A stretch of 11,795 bases of DNA from Candidatus Poribacteria bacterium (GCA_028818995.1 JAPPMR010000315.1:1-11795); one strand, 5' to 3'. Shown: positions 1 through 6,363, counted from the stretch's first letter. Notes: generated by a model not told the origin, from the sequence alone. Translations and numbers: made by a program.

Positions 1-514
1 AAGCAACACCGTCAGGGCTTAACAGGTTCTGAAGTAAACTCAAAATAGGTTGCCAATTCTGTTCCTCATATATAACATCTGATGCAAGGATGACGTCAAA
101 TTTGTATTGAAAACAGAGCGCGTTCCAATCCATTTGGATAAAAATAGCGGAATCAATACCGTTTTGCTGAGCGTTATGTTTCGCAAATAAAAGCGCATCA
201 TGCTCAAAATCGGTAAAAACTACTTTAGCACCCGCTTGACATGCGGCAATCCCCGCCAACCCAAAACCGCATCCGATCTCTAAGACACGCTTTTCAGAAA
301 GCGGCCTATCCAACTCTGATATGTGGCGTGCTAAGCCAATAGCAGACTCCCACAGATAAATCCAATAGGGTAGTAAAAGCCAGCCTTTACTGTCCTCTCT
401 ACTCAGTTTATCCAAGAAACGGTCAGGGGCATCTACGATCATCAGTTGAATCTCTCTGTCACTCAACTGAATAGTTGTGTCCGTAACCGGGTAATCATTC
501 AGAAGGTTTTTCAT
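1..514 (-). CDS. Class I SAM-dependent methyltransferase (lysine methyltransferase-like), 3' end missing
   Basis: The first 171 residues are visible, reading from an ATG at 512-514 to the left edge; the C-terminus lies outside the window. Motif I is LEIGCGFGLAGIAA (about residues 78-91), the SAM-binding glycine loop of seven-beta-strand methyltransferases. The acidic end of strand beta-2 is FTDFEHDAL (about 100-108), and motif II/post-II is FDVILASDVIYEE (139-151). The DVIY signature (146-149) and the upstream LLPYWIYLWES (47-56) resemble the Methyltransf_16 family, which includes protein-lysine methyltransferases such as the ETF-beta enzyme. The substrate cannot be read from the sequence; a protein lysine is an inference from the motif. 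No clear Shine-Dalgarno precedes the ATG. The start overlaps the end of the small upstream ORF by 20 bases, which suggests translational coupling. Confidence 0.85.
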   Translation of the reverse strand, partial: MKNLLNDYPVTDTTIQLSDREIQLMIVDAPDRFLDKLSREDSKGWLLLPYWIYLWESAIGLARHISELDRPLSEKRVLEIGCGFGLAGIAACQAGAKVVFTDFEHDALLFAKHNAQQNGIDSAIFIQMDWNALCFQYKFDVILASDVIYEEQNWQPILSLLQNLLSPDGVA

Positions 515-803
515 TGGATTTAAAATTCCAAAATTGATTACGTTCATTATAGTAAAATCCGAAAATATGTTCACATTTCAATGAACAATCCCCACACCAT
601 CGCTGCTGGCGAGGTTTCCTAACCTCGCGAATGTAAATGTAATTATGGATTTTACTGCAATCATGCTTTTGCATCAAAATAGGACAGTCCATTGTTAGGA
701 TTATACCATTGTACGCTACTTTATTCACATCTATTTGAAAACATTGATACTGCCAACATGCTGCCAATTCTTTTATCGTTTCCTGACAAATTACACTTGT
801 CAA
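495..803 (-). CDS. Small Cys-rich hypothetical protein carrying an in-frame palindromic repeat
   Basis: I do not recognise this 102-residue ORF. It has a cluster of cysteines: C40-x8-C49, then WCGDCSLKC with C70-x2-C73-x3-C77, plus C6, C16 and C21; this spacing could bind zinc or an Fe-S cluster (inference). Residues about 58-68, between the two Cys groups, are encoded by a palindromic repeat (609-628) of the type found between genes elsewhere in the window, so the reading frame appears to have accepted an inserted repeat. The only full-length start is a TTG at 801-803 without a Shine-Dalgarno; an in-frame ATG at 690-692 would give 65 residues and keep the main Cys cluster. The ORF overlaps the methyltransferase start by 20 bases on the same strand. 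It may be non-coding leader instead. Confidence 0.45.
   Translation of the reverse strand: MTSVICQETIKELAACWQYQCFQIDVNKVAYNGIILTMDCPILMQKHDCSKIHNYIYIREVRKPRQQRWCGDCSLKCEHIFGFYYNERNQFWNFKSNEKPSE
605..630. repeat. Palindromic hairpin repeat inside the small ORF
   Basis: A perfect 8-bp stem, GCGAGGTT (609-616) and AACCTCGC (621-628), encloses the loop TCCT. The core GGTTTCCTAACC closely matches GGTTTCTAACC at the centre of the two MITE-like elements at 6183-6296 and 7361-7475, with a different outer stem. It lies within the minus-strand ORF 495-803. Confidence 0.75.
700..708 (-). promoter_or_regulatory. Possible extended -10 element for the methyltransferase
   Basis: On the minus strand the sequence reads TGGTATAAT, an extended -10 (TGn-TATAAT), about 185 bases before the methyltransferase ATG and just before the in-frame ATG at 690-692 of the small ORF. 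No good -35 accompanies it. If real, it would favour the shorter form of the small ORF. Confidence 0.25.
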
Positions 804-825
804 AATAGGGTAAATTTGCTACTAT
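797..825 (+). promoter_or_regulatory. Putative sigma70-type promoter of the PL22 gene
   Basis: TTGTCA (797-802) and TACTAT (820-825) are separated by 17 bases, a good match to the vegetative consensus. The predicted transcript would have a leader of about 85 bases before the ATG at 917. The call rests on pattern only. Confidence 0.35.
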
Positions 826-916
826 AAACGACAATTATTACACTATTTCCATCTGAAAAACCGTCAATAAAATACACCATTTTAGCAAAACAAAAGTGTT
901 GCTTTTAGGAGAAATT

Positions 917-2044
917 ATGGCAAAATACGCGAAAGGTTCTGTTCATCCATCGGAACTACAGGAATTTGAAGATAGCCAAACAGGCGCGCATATCTATCAA
1001 CTCACAAGCGATAACACAATTAACCATAACCTCTATTTTCTCACCCCATCCTTTACACCTGACCAAAGTGATTTGATTTTCACCTCCTATCGTTCAGGGA
1101 AAGCCAATTTTTTCAAACTTGATTTTCCGAATGGTGATATCGTGCAGTTGACCAATGGAGATGAAGTTCATGGATATTCTGGCGTAATCGCCAAAGACAG
1201 CACTGAACTCTTTTACACAGAAGGTGACTCCATCAAAGCGATTCATCTTGACACTTTTGAGGAACGGGTGCTTGCGGAATTTCCGGAGGGCAGTCTCGGG
1301 GAATGCAGCGTCAGTGCAGATGAAAAGTTTATCGTAACAGCGATGAAACGTGATGACAAATCGCACATCACTGTTACTGCTACCGATGGCAGTGGCGGTG
1401 AGATCATCTATACTTCACCTGAACAGACGATTATCCATCCACAGTTCCATCCAAAACATGCGGATATGATTGCTTATTCTGGCGACCCTGCACCACGCAT
1501 GTGGACCATTAAACGTGACGGCACTGAAAACCGATCACTCTATCAACATGATAATAATGAATTCCTTGTCCATGAAACATTCCTCGGATCACAAGACGAA
1601 TTGATTGTAACGCATTGGCCATACTCCTTGCGGCGCATATCTTTAGAAACACTTGAGATGCAGACGATCTCAGACTTTAATGCGTGGCACATTGCGAGTA
1701 ATCGCGCGGGGACAAAGGTTTTATGTGACACTGTTCATCCTGATATTGGGTTGCGGTTAGTTGATGTGGCAACGGGTGAACATGTGCCTATCTGTTATCC
1801 GCAAAGTTCGTCAAGTGGTAGTCAATGGAAAAAGGATCGGTATGCAGTCGCTGAAGATTGGGCTGCAGCACAACAAGCAGGAGATAGAGAGAAATCGTTA
1901 AGTTGGATGGAGATGAAGGTGGATACGGTGTATGGTCCGCAATGGACACATCCGCATCCTTCTTTTAGTCCTGATGAGACGGCTGTTGTGTATACTTCGG
2001 ATGTTTCGGGGCATTCGCAGGTTTATGTTGCTGTGATTCCGTGA
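917..2044 (+). CDS. Oligogalacturonate lyase-like protein (polysaccharide lyase family 22 type)
   Basis: This 375-residue beta-propeller protein resembles PL22 oligogalacturonide lyases, which beta-eliminate short (unsaturated) galacturonides in the cytoplasm, a late step of pectin breakdown. The N-terminal part has the family pattern QLTSDNTINHNLYFLTPSFT followed by repeated WD40/TolB-like blades such as LIFTSYRSGKANFFKLD. The C-terminal QWTHPH supplies Q342, H345 and H347, matching the Q-x2-H-x-H metal site of the family; H258 (AWHIASN) is the likely fourth ligand and H219 (LVHETFL) a candidate catalytic base. I could not identify the catalytic arginine. There is no signal peptide, as expected. 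The ATG at 917 is chosen over the GTG at 896 because AGGAG (907-911) lies 5 bases upstream of it. The gene converges on the TPR gene with 42 bases between stops. Confidence 0.85.
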   Translation: MAKYAKGSVHPSELQEFEDSQTGAHIYQLTSDNTINHNLYFLTPSFTPDQSDLIFTSYRSGKANFFKLDFPNGDIVQLTNGDEVHGYSGVIAKDSTELFYTEGDSIKAIHLDTFEERVLAEFPEGSLGECSVSADEKFIVTAMKRDDKSHITVTATDGSGGEIIYTSPEQTIIHPQFHPKHADMIAYSGDPAPRMWTIKRDGTENRSLYQHDNNEFLVHETFLGSQDELIVTHWPYSLRRISLETLEMQTISDFNAWHIASNRAGTKVLCDTVHPDIGLRLVDVATGEHVPICYPQSSSSGSQWKKDRYAVAEDWAAAQQAGDREKSLSWMEMKVDTVYGPQWTHPHPSFSPDETAVVYTSDVSGHSQVYVAVIP

Positions 2045-2086
2045 GGTTGCACAAGTAAACAATATAAGGCATTCCATCACAAAAAT

Positions 2087-2773
2087 TCAGGGAAGTTTTG
2101 GCACAATATGCTTAAGTGCATCTTCTCGTTCTGCGAAATTACTGAGTTCCGGATCAATTTCTACAGCTTGCCTGAGTGAGTTTAAAGATTTTTGTGGTTC
2201 ATTCGTAAGTGCGTAAGCACACGCAAGATTATAGTGGAGTAGCGGTGCTTTGGGAAATGTTTGAAGCGCGTCAAGGCATATTGCACGAGCATTGGCAGGT
2301 TCGTTTTTCTGGAGGTAAACGGATGCTAAATTGACATAACCTTCTGAAATATCAGGTGCCATCTGTATCGCTTTTTTAAAGGTAGCAATGGCTTGCGAAT
2401 ATCGTTCAGCAGACAAGTAAGCATGTCCAAGATTGTTGTACGCAGAAGGAGCTTTTGTAAAGAAAATGGTGCGACCTTTGTTTTTAATAGCTTTTTGATA
2501 CGCCTCAATTGCCTGTTCTGGTTCATCATTACGCATGTGGAAGGATGCTTTTCTGTAGTTGTCATTGAACTGCGTTTGGTGATGCCAAACCCATAGAAAT
2601 AACACAAACGCTGCAAGGCAAAACGTCATACAACCGATTCTGAATGTTTTGTTTATAGGTACTTGTTCAGCATCAGAATCTTCTGCAGATTCACCATCTT
2701 GATTTTCATTGGAATCTGTGTCAGTTTCTTCTATAGGTTGATGTTCTTGGTCTTGAGTTTCGTTAGCAATCAT
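2087..2773 (-). CDS. Membrane-anchored TPR protein
   Basis: The 228-residue protein starts with about 38 very acidic, low-complexity residues, followed by one hydrophobic segment (about 44-63, FRIGCMTFCLAAFVLFLWVW) and then four tetratricopeptide repeats: about 70-103, 111-142, 145-176 and 178-209. The repeats carry standard TPR positions, for example AYNNLGHAYLSAERYSQAIA and a following KKAIQMAPD. The topology is probably an N-terminal cytoplasmic tail, a single-pass anchor, and TPRs outside the cytoplasmic membrane (inference). TPR domains hold protein partners; which partner is unknown. No Shine-Dalgarno precedes the ATG at 2771-2773. It is divergent from the oxidoreductase gene at 2979 and convergent with the lyase gene, so it is probably transcribed alone. 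Confidence 0.85.
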   Translation of the reverse strand: MIANETQDQEHQPIEETDTDSNENQDGESAEDSDAEQVPINKTFRIGCMTFCLAAFVLFLWVWHHQTQFNDNYRKASFHMRNDEPEQAIEAYQKAIKNKGRTIFFTKAPSAYNNLGHAYLSAERYSQAIATFKKAIQMAPDISEGYVNLASVYLQKNEPANARAICLDALQTFPKAPLLHYNLACAYALTNEPQKSLNSLRQAVEIDPELSNFAEREDALKHIVPKLP

Positions 2774-2793
2774 AATTTATTTTATAATATAGA

Positions 2794-2799
2794 ATTATA
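2794..2799 (-). promoter_or_regulatory. Possible -10 box of the TPR gene
   Basis: The minus strand carries a perfect TATAAT ending 20 bases upstream of the ATG at 2773, which would give a very short leader, in keeping with the missing Shine-Dalgarno. No convincing -35 is visible and the region is generally AT-rich. Confidence 0.25.
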
Positions 2800-2829
2800 G
2801 TGGACTATAGAAATAATTCTACATCTCCT

Positions 2830-2898
2830 CTGTAGGAGCGATCTCCGAATCGCGACAGAAACTTAGGAGCAGTCGGGAATCAGAGTTCCCTCCTACAG
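2830..2898. repeat. Head-to-head pair of GTAGGAG hairpin modules
   Basis: The 69-bp element ends in a perfect 9-bp inverted repeat, CTGTAGGAG (2830-2838) and CTCCTACAG (2890-2898). Inside are two hairpins: GCGAT/ATCGC (2838-2842, 2849-2853) and GGGAA/TTCCC (2875-2879, 2886-2890). Read outward-in on opposite strands, the two halves are the same module: CTGTAGGAG, variable stem, loop CTCCGA or CTCTGA, stem complement, then CGAC. The stem differences are compensatory. It lies in the divergent intergenic region between the TPR and oxidoreductase genes. Confidence 0.8.
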
Positions 2899-2978
2899 TT
2901 CAGGAATGTAACGTTAATTCTAATCTCTACCATAAATCTTGAAATAGGTATCTTAGTTCCAAAGAAGGAATAAATCAA

Positions 2979-4028
2979 ATGAAAACATACGGTTTTGGTA
3001 TCATCGGGTGCGGAATGATTTCTGATTTTCACTCCGCCGCAATTTCCGAGTTAGAACACGGTCAATTAGTTGCTGTCAGTTCCCGCAATGCTGACAATGC
3101 TAAACGTCTCACTGATAAATATAACGTTGATGGTTATGCCGATTACAATGATATGCTCAAACGGGACGACCTTGATATAGTTTGTGTTTGCACGCCGAGT
3201 GGTGCACATCTTGAGCCTGCTGTTGCTGCAGCAGAAGCAGGTAAACACGTCATTGTTGAAAAACCGCTGGAAATTACTTTGCAACGGTGCGATGAAATTA
3301 TCCAAGCCTGCAATGAGGCAGGTGTTAGACTATGTGCCATTTTTAATTCACGATTTACCGAAGGTTCGCAACTCGTAAAATCAACGATTGAGAGCGGACG
3401 GTTCGGTAAGTTAACCTTAGGGGACGCCTACATCAAGTGGTATCGTTCCCAAGAATACTATGACAGCGGCGGATGGCGCGGTACGTGGAATCTTGATGGC
3501 GGCGGTGCTTTGATGAATCAATCTATCCACGCTATCGATCTCCTCCAGTATTTTATGGGTCCCGTGAAGTCTGTACAAGCATTTACCGATACCTTGGCAC
3601 ACGAACGTATTGAAGTTGAAGATGTCGCTGTTGCAGTACTTCGGTTTGAAAGTGGTGCGTTAGGTGTCATTGAAGGCACAACCGCTACTTACCCGGGTAT
3701 GTTAAAGAAAACTGAAATCTGTGGCACAAAAGGCACTGCAATTTTAGAGGAAGAAGACATCGTGAAATGGGAATTTGACCCGGAACTTCCAGAAGATGCT
3801 GAGATTCGGGAGAAATTCGCTCAACAGACAGACACTGGTGGCGGTGCATCCGATCCACGTGCAATCAATCACGCAAATCACAGACGACAAATGGAAAACC
3901 TTATTAACGGACTTGAAACCGATGCATCCCATCTGGTTGACGGTCGCGAGGGACGTAAAGCGGTTGAAATTATCCTCGCTATCTATCAGTCAAGCCGTGA
4001 AGGACGTCCCGTTGAATTACCTCTGTGA
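2979..4028 (+). CDS. Gfo/Idh/MocA family NAD(P)-dependent oxidoreductase
   Basis: The 349-residue protein has the normal family length and two domains. The N-terminal Rossmann fold (about 1-120) starts with GFGIIGCGMIS (G7/G10/G12, dinucleotide binding), followed by CVCTPSGAHLEPAVAAAEAG and VEKPLEIT (92-100), where K95 is the conserved EKP lysine. The C-terminal domain has GGWRGTWNLDGGGALMNQSI (164-183), continuing to H184 and D187, the usual catalytic/substrate-binding residues. The family oxidises or reduces hydroxyls of sugars, inositols and related polyols; the exact substrate cannot be assigned. The start is supported by AAGGA (2965-2969) with 9-base spacing. It is a lone plus-strand gene, convergent with the GIY-YIG gene (60 bases between stops) and divergent from the TPR gene. 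Other sugar enzymes nearby make a role in uronate or sugar catabolism plausible. Confidence 0.93.
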   Translation: MKTYGFGIIGCGMISDFHSAAISELEHGQLVAVSSRNADNAKRLTDKYNVDGYADYNDMLKRDDLDIVCVCTPSGAHLEPAVAAAEAGKHVIVEKPLEITLQRCDEIIQACNEAGVRLCAIFNSRFTEGSQLVKSTIESGRFGKLTLGDAYIKWYRSQEYYDSGGWRGTWNLDGGGALMNQSIHAIDLLQYFMGPVKSVQAFTDTLAHERIEVEDVAVAVLRFESGALGVIEGTTATYPGMLKKTEICGTKGTAILEEEDIVKWEFDPELPEDAEIREKFAQQTDTGGGASDPRAINHANHRRQMENLINGLETDASHLVDGREGRKAVEIILAIYQSSREGRPVELPL

Positions 4029-4056
4029 CATGGATTTCATTGAAATTAAGGTTTTT

Positions 4057-4085
4057 GGTGGACAAGGCGGATATTCTTGTCCATC
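4057..4085. other. Inverted repeat between convergent genes, possible weak terminator
   Basis: GGACAAG (4060-4066) pairs with CTTGTCC (4076-4082) across a 9-base loop; the stem extends by three further pairs including one G-T. It sits between the stops of the oxidoreductase and GIY-YIG genes, where a bidirectional terminator is expected, but neither side has the U-run of an intrinsic terminator. Confidence 0.3.
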
Positions 4086-4088
4086 CAT

Positions 4089-4772
4089 TTATCCATCCAA
4101 AGTATTCTCACAAGAACTTTCTCCAATGGATTTATAAATTTCTTCAACTTCACTTGGCGAAGTCAGAAACCATTCCTTTCCGGGTGCGCCGTCTACGTAT
4201 CTCCCTCGTACCTTAAGAATATCGTGTAAGATTCGCTCTATCTTCTCATACCTATCAGTTTTAATATGGAGACCTATCTTAGGACTTTCTGGAAGCCCTG
4301 TGGTTTGCTCTCCAATTCTTGCCTGTGGTTTGCCGTGTATAGTCTTACCGATCTTGCACTCCCAAACCTTCTTACCCTTGGATTCTGCACTCTCTTGATA
4401 TTTCGGGTAATAGTAAAGGTAGACTGAACCTTTACCAGAGCCAATAGTCCTTTCAGGTGCGATATTCTCCACCCCGGATGTGGCAACTTGCCGTTGAGGT
4501 TTTTCTATCATCTTTGGATCTTCAGATTCAGTTGTGGTTAGAAAAGACCAATATCCCCGCTCGGGATTGTCCGCTAGTCCTTCCTTCCGTAGTGAGATAA
4601 GAGCATCACTGACTATCATCTTTTCATTTGCTGATAATTCTCTAACGCCCTTACAATGCTCCTTTTCTACATGATTAATGATCGCCCGCGTGGGAACACG
4701 GGGCTGTCCTGTAAATCTTTCAAGAATGAGTGGTCGAGCTATCTTAATTCCCAGTTTTTCTGAGGTATTCAC
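4089..4772 (-). CDS. Winged-helix / GIY-YIG nuclease-like protein (T5orf172-type domain)
   Basis: Numbering here uses the longer TTG-started form (235 residues). Residues about 31-85 look like a winged helix of the kind found N-terminal in Mrr-like restriction proteins, ending DALISLRKEGLADNPERGYW. Residues about 122-225 fit a T5orf172-type GIY-YIG domain: VYLYYYP (125-131) stands for GIY, CKIGKT (147-152) for YIG, followed by R160, ER-x2-LH (187-191) and EWF (208-210). The family includes phage and accessory endonucleases; DNA cleavage is inferred. The GTG at 4770-4772 is preferred because a GGAGAAGGA purine tract lies upstream (11 bases from AAGGA); a TTG at 4794-4796 would lie 3 bases after the dehydrogenase stop. 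It is probably cotranscribed with that dehydrogenase, an unusual partner for a nuclease. Confidence 0.8.
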   Translation of the reverse strand: MNTSEKLGIKIARPLILERFTGQPRVPTRAIINHVEKEHCKGVRELSANEKMIVSDALISLRKEGLADNPERGYWSFLTTTESEDPKMIEKPQRQVATSGVENIAPERTIGSGKGSVYLYYYPKYQESAESKGKKVWECKIGKTIHGKPQARIGEQTTGLPESPKIGLHIKTDRYEKIERILHDILKVRGRYVDGAPGKEWFLTSPSEVEEIYKSIGESSCENTLDG

Positions 4773-4799
4773 TGTTATCCCGTTCCTTCTCCGCAACTT

Positions 4800-5765
4800 T
4801 CACTCATAGTCAAAGACAATTTTAATCGCCTCATCCTTTTTATGAAGTGCCATCTCAAAACCTTTTTGCGCTTCAGTAAATGGCAAATGATGTGTAATAA
4901 TCGGTGAAACATCAATACGTTCCTGTGCAATCATATCCATCGCTAACGGGAAGTCATTCAGCACATCCGGACCGACAGATCCGATGAAGCGGATATTGTT
5001 CCTGAAAAACTCAGAAAAGTTGAAATTGTATACCTCATCGTCTGGAACGCCAAAAGCGAGAAGTGTAGCACCGCGTTTCAATAACTTCAGGCACGTGTTG
5101 ATTGTTTCCGTTTGATGTCCAACGACTTCAACCACAAGGTCTGCCATTCTACCGTCAGTTATCTCTTTAACTGCCGTGACAAGGTCTTCGTTTGCACAAT
5201 TGATCGTATGTGTAGCGCGCATCTGTTTAGATACTTCAAGTCGGAAGTCAACCAAATCGGTTGTGATAACAGTTTTTGCTCCAAGATTACTCAGCATATG
5301 TGCAATAAGCAGCCCCATAGGACCTTGCCCAATAACAACTGTATCCAAATTGAGTATATTCCCTAACTTCCGACATGCCCAGACAACAGTTCCCAGAGGT
5401 TGAGACATCAAGATACAATCTTTACGGTGGTATTCTACCAAAGGCAAAGTAGCACTCTCATGGGAAAGAAAGTATTCTGAACAGCCGCCGATATGGCGTG
5501 GGAGTGCAAGCACTTCATCCCCAACTTTGAATTTCTCTGACTTACTATCTGTAACAACACCAATTGCTTCGTGAATAGAAAGCCCATGCCCAAGCGGATA
5601 ACGATCAGCAGGATGTTCAAGTTCAAATGATGGCATATCACTTCCACAGACAGCACTATGCAGTGTTTTAATCATCACTGTGCCATCAGGAAAGTCTGCC
5701 AAATTCGGTTTATCTATATCAACAATTTCAATATGATGTGGTGCAACAATTTGCCCCGCTTTCAT
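4800..5765 (-). CDS. Zinc-type medium-chain (MDR) dehydrogenase
   Basis: The 321-residue protein belongs to the MDR alcohol/sorbitol dehydrogenase superfamily. The N-terminal GroES-like domain has AVCGSD with C40 and IHEAIGVV with H65-E66, the catalytic zinc residues; the usual GHE is IHE here. The four-Cys structural zinc loop is missing, which explains the shorter length. The third catalytic ligand position, normally Glu in an EPL motif, reads QPLGTV (Q122). The Rossmann domain has VVIGQGPMGLL (143-153) and D170 after beta-2, favouring NAD(H). It should oxidise a secondary hydroxyl of a sugar or polyol; the substrate is unknown. AAGGAG (5771-5776) lies 5 bases from the ATG, a strong start. 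The GIY-YIG gene follows closely downstream. Confidence 0.92.
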   Translation of the reverse strand: MKAGQIVAPHHIEIVDIDKPNLADFPDGTVMIKTLHSAVCGSDMPSFELEHPADRYPLGHGLSIHEAIGVVTDSKSEKFKVGDEVLALPRHIGGCSEYFLSHESATLPLVEYHRKDCILMSQPLGTVVWACRKLGNILNLDTVVIGQGPMGLLIAHMLSNLGAKTVITTDLVDFRLEVSKQMRATHTINCANEDLVTAVKEITDGRMADLVVEVVGHQTETINTCLKLLKRGATLLAFGVPDDEVYNFNFSEFFRNNIRFIGSVGPDVLNDFPLAMDMIAQERIDVSPIITHHLPFTEAQKGFEMALHKKDEAIKIVFDYE

Positions 5766-5830
5766 AAAAACTCCTTTTTAACTTTTCCTTACGGTTATCC
5801 ATAGTGAAACCACAATTATTTACACATTGT

Positions 5831-5850
5831 GTTGGGTTCGATTTCCCAAC
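5831..5850. repeat. GTTGGG/CCCAAC hairpin
   Basis: GTTGGG (5831-5836) and CCCAAC (5845-5850) enclose an 8-base loop TTCGATTT, about 65 bases upstream of the MDR dehydrogenase ATG. The layout resembles the other hairpins in the window, but it is a single copy here, so it could also be a regulatory structure of the dehydrogenase leader. Confidence 0.5.
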
Positions 5851-5898
5851 CGCATAGGTATAAATTTAAGGAAATAATCCTATATTTCAGGTATATTC

Positions 5899-5925
5899 AG
5901 CACCAGCGGTGCGAAAGGTGTATAG
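5899..5925 (-). repeat. CTATA-type hairpin unit, copy 1
   Basis: Read on the minus strand: CTATACACCTTTC, then stem GCACC, loop GCT, stem GGTGC, then T. It shares the CTATA(A/C)AC leader and layout with units at 6068-6094 and 10940-10966, with a different but self-complementary stem. The first 22 bases on the plus strand recur exactly 50 bases later. Confidence 0.75.
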
Positions 5926-5948
5926 AACGTGTATCACACCTATAGTCA

Positions 5949-5975
5949 AGCACCAGCGGTGCGAAAGGTGCATCA
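5949..5975 (-). repeat. CTATA-type hairpin unit, copy 2 (diverged leader)
   Basis: The hairpin and adjacent bases (5949-5970) are identical to copy 1 at 5899-5920, but the leader reads TGATGCACC instead of CTATACACC. The two form a tandem pair with 50-base period. Confidence 0.7.
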
Positions 5976-5991
5976 CAACACACAGATATAT

Positions 5992-6049
5992 ACCTGTCAC
6001 CCCGTGAATCAACGCCAAATGCGCCTACGGCATTTGGCGGGGTTCAGGT
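5992..6049. repeat. Long nested palindrome
   Basis: A perfect 10-bp stem, CGCCAAATGC (6013-6022) and GCATTTGGCG (6030-6039), encloses the loop GCCTACG. Outside it ACCTG (5992-5996) can pair with CAGGT (6045-6049), and CCCC with GGGG, giving a larger imperfect hairpin. No U-run follows on either strand, so it is not a standard terminator. Confidence 0.65.
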
Positions 6050-6067
6050 CAATGTTGAACAATGTTT

Positions 6068-6094
6068 CTATACACATCCCGCCCCTCTGGGGCT
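6068..6094 (+). repeat. CTATA-type hairpin unit, copy 3
   Basis: Reads CTATACACATCCC, stem GCCCC, loop TCT, stem GGGGC, then T. It is in the opposite orientation to the other units. ATGTCTAT just after it (6095-6102) is an imperfect complement of the leader, so this copy can form a longer palindrome. Confidence 0.75.
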
Positions 6095-6182
6095 ATGTCT
6101 ATTCACAAAATCAGATTCTCATCCTTAAATTGATGCCTATAGTTCTATTTCGTAACCGAACCTATATAAATGGTGCGGTTAG

Positions 6183-6296
6183 ATGAAGATTAAGAAAATA
6201 TTTCGGTAATTCTAATTTTACCCAAACCCGGTAGGTGCGGTTTCTAACCGCACCGGATATTTCTCCAAATTACCGAATTAATAAATTAATCCTCAT
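6183..6296 (+). mobile_element. MITE-like element, copy A (114 bp)
   Basis: The terminal inverted repeats begin ATGAAGATTAA (6183-6193) and end TTAATCCTCAT (6286-6296); similarity continues inward to a shared CGGTAATT about 20 bases from each end. The centre is the hairpin GGTGCGGTT-TCT-AACCGCACC (6234-6254). A 32-base core (6227-6258) is identical to 7406-7437 in copy B. It contains no ORF, so a non-autonomous element moved in trans is inferred. The flanks GGTGCGGTT (6172-6180) and AACCGCACC (6299-6307) are complementary to each other, as if the element split an older hairpin. Confidence 0.8.
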
Positions 6297-6363
6297 GAAA
6301 CCGCACCTACCGAGAAGTGTTTATATATTTTCAAAATTTACTACATTTAAATCCTACTTACCT

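Larger units (their letters stand above)
5766..6363. other. Gene-free repeat cluster between nucleotidase and MDR dehydrogenase
   Basis: No convincing gene is seen in these 598 bases. They hold, in order, a small hairpin (5831-5850), two tandem AGCACC hairpin units (5899-5925, 5949-5975), a long nested palindrome (5992-6049), a GCCCC hairpin unit (6068-6094) and MITE-like copy A inside its split hairpin (6172-6312). Several different repeat families have landed side by side. Confidence 0.8.

Noticed and set aside
798..803. TTGACA on the minus strand as a -35 box for the small ORF and methyltransferase
   Set aside because: The hexamer is perfect but no acceptable -10 lies 16-18 bases downstream.
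896..916. GTG start of the PL22-like gene, seven residues upstream
   Set aside because: AGGAG lies 5 bases before the ATG at 917 and would be inside the coding region if the GTG were used.
3775..4137. 120-codon plus-strand open frame running past the oxidoreductase stop
   Set aside because: It overlaps the well-supported oxidoreductase gene in another frame and then runs antisense into the GIY-YIG gene; its translation has no recognisable motif.
5992..6049. Nested palindrome as a tRNA or riboswitch
   Set aside because: There is no cloverleaf, no anticodon arm geometry and no CCA-end pairing; it faces no gene start closely on the plus strand.
5992..6094. Intrinsic terminators after the nucleotidase gene
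   Set aside because: The stems are strong but no U-run follows on the minus strand, and related hairpins lie upstream of other genes too.
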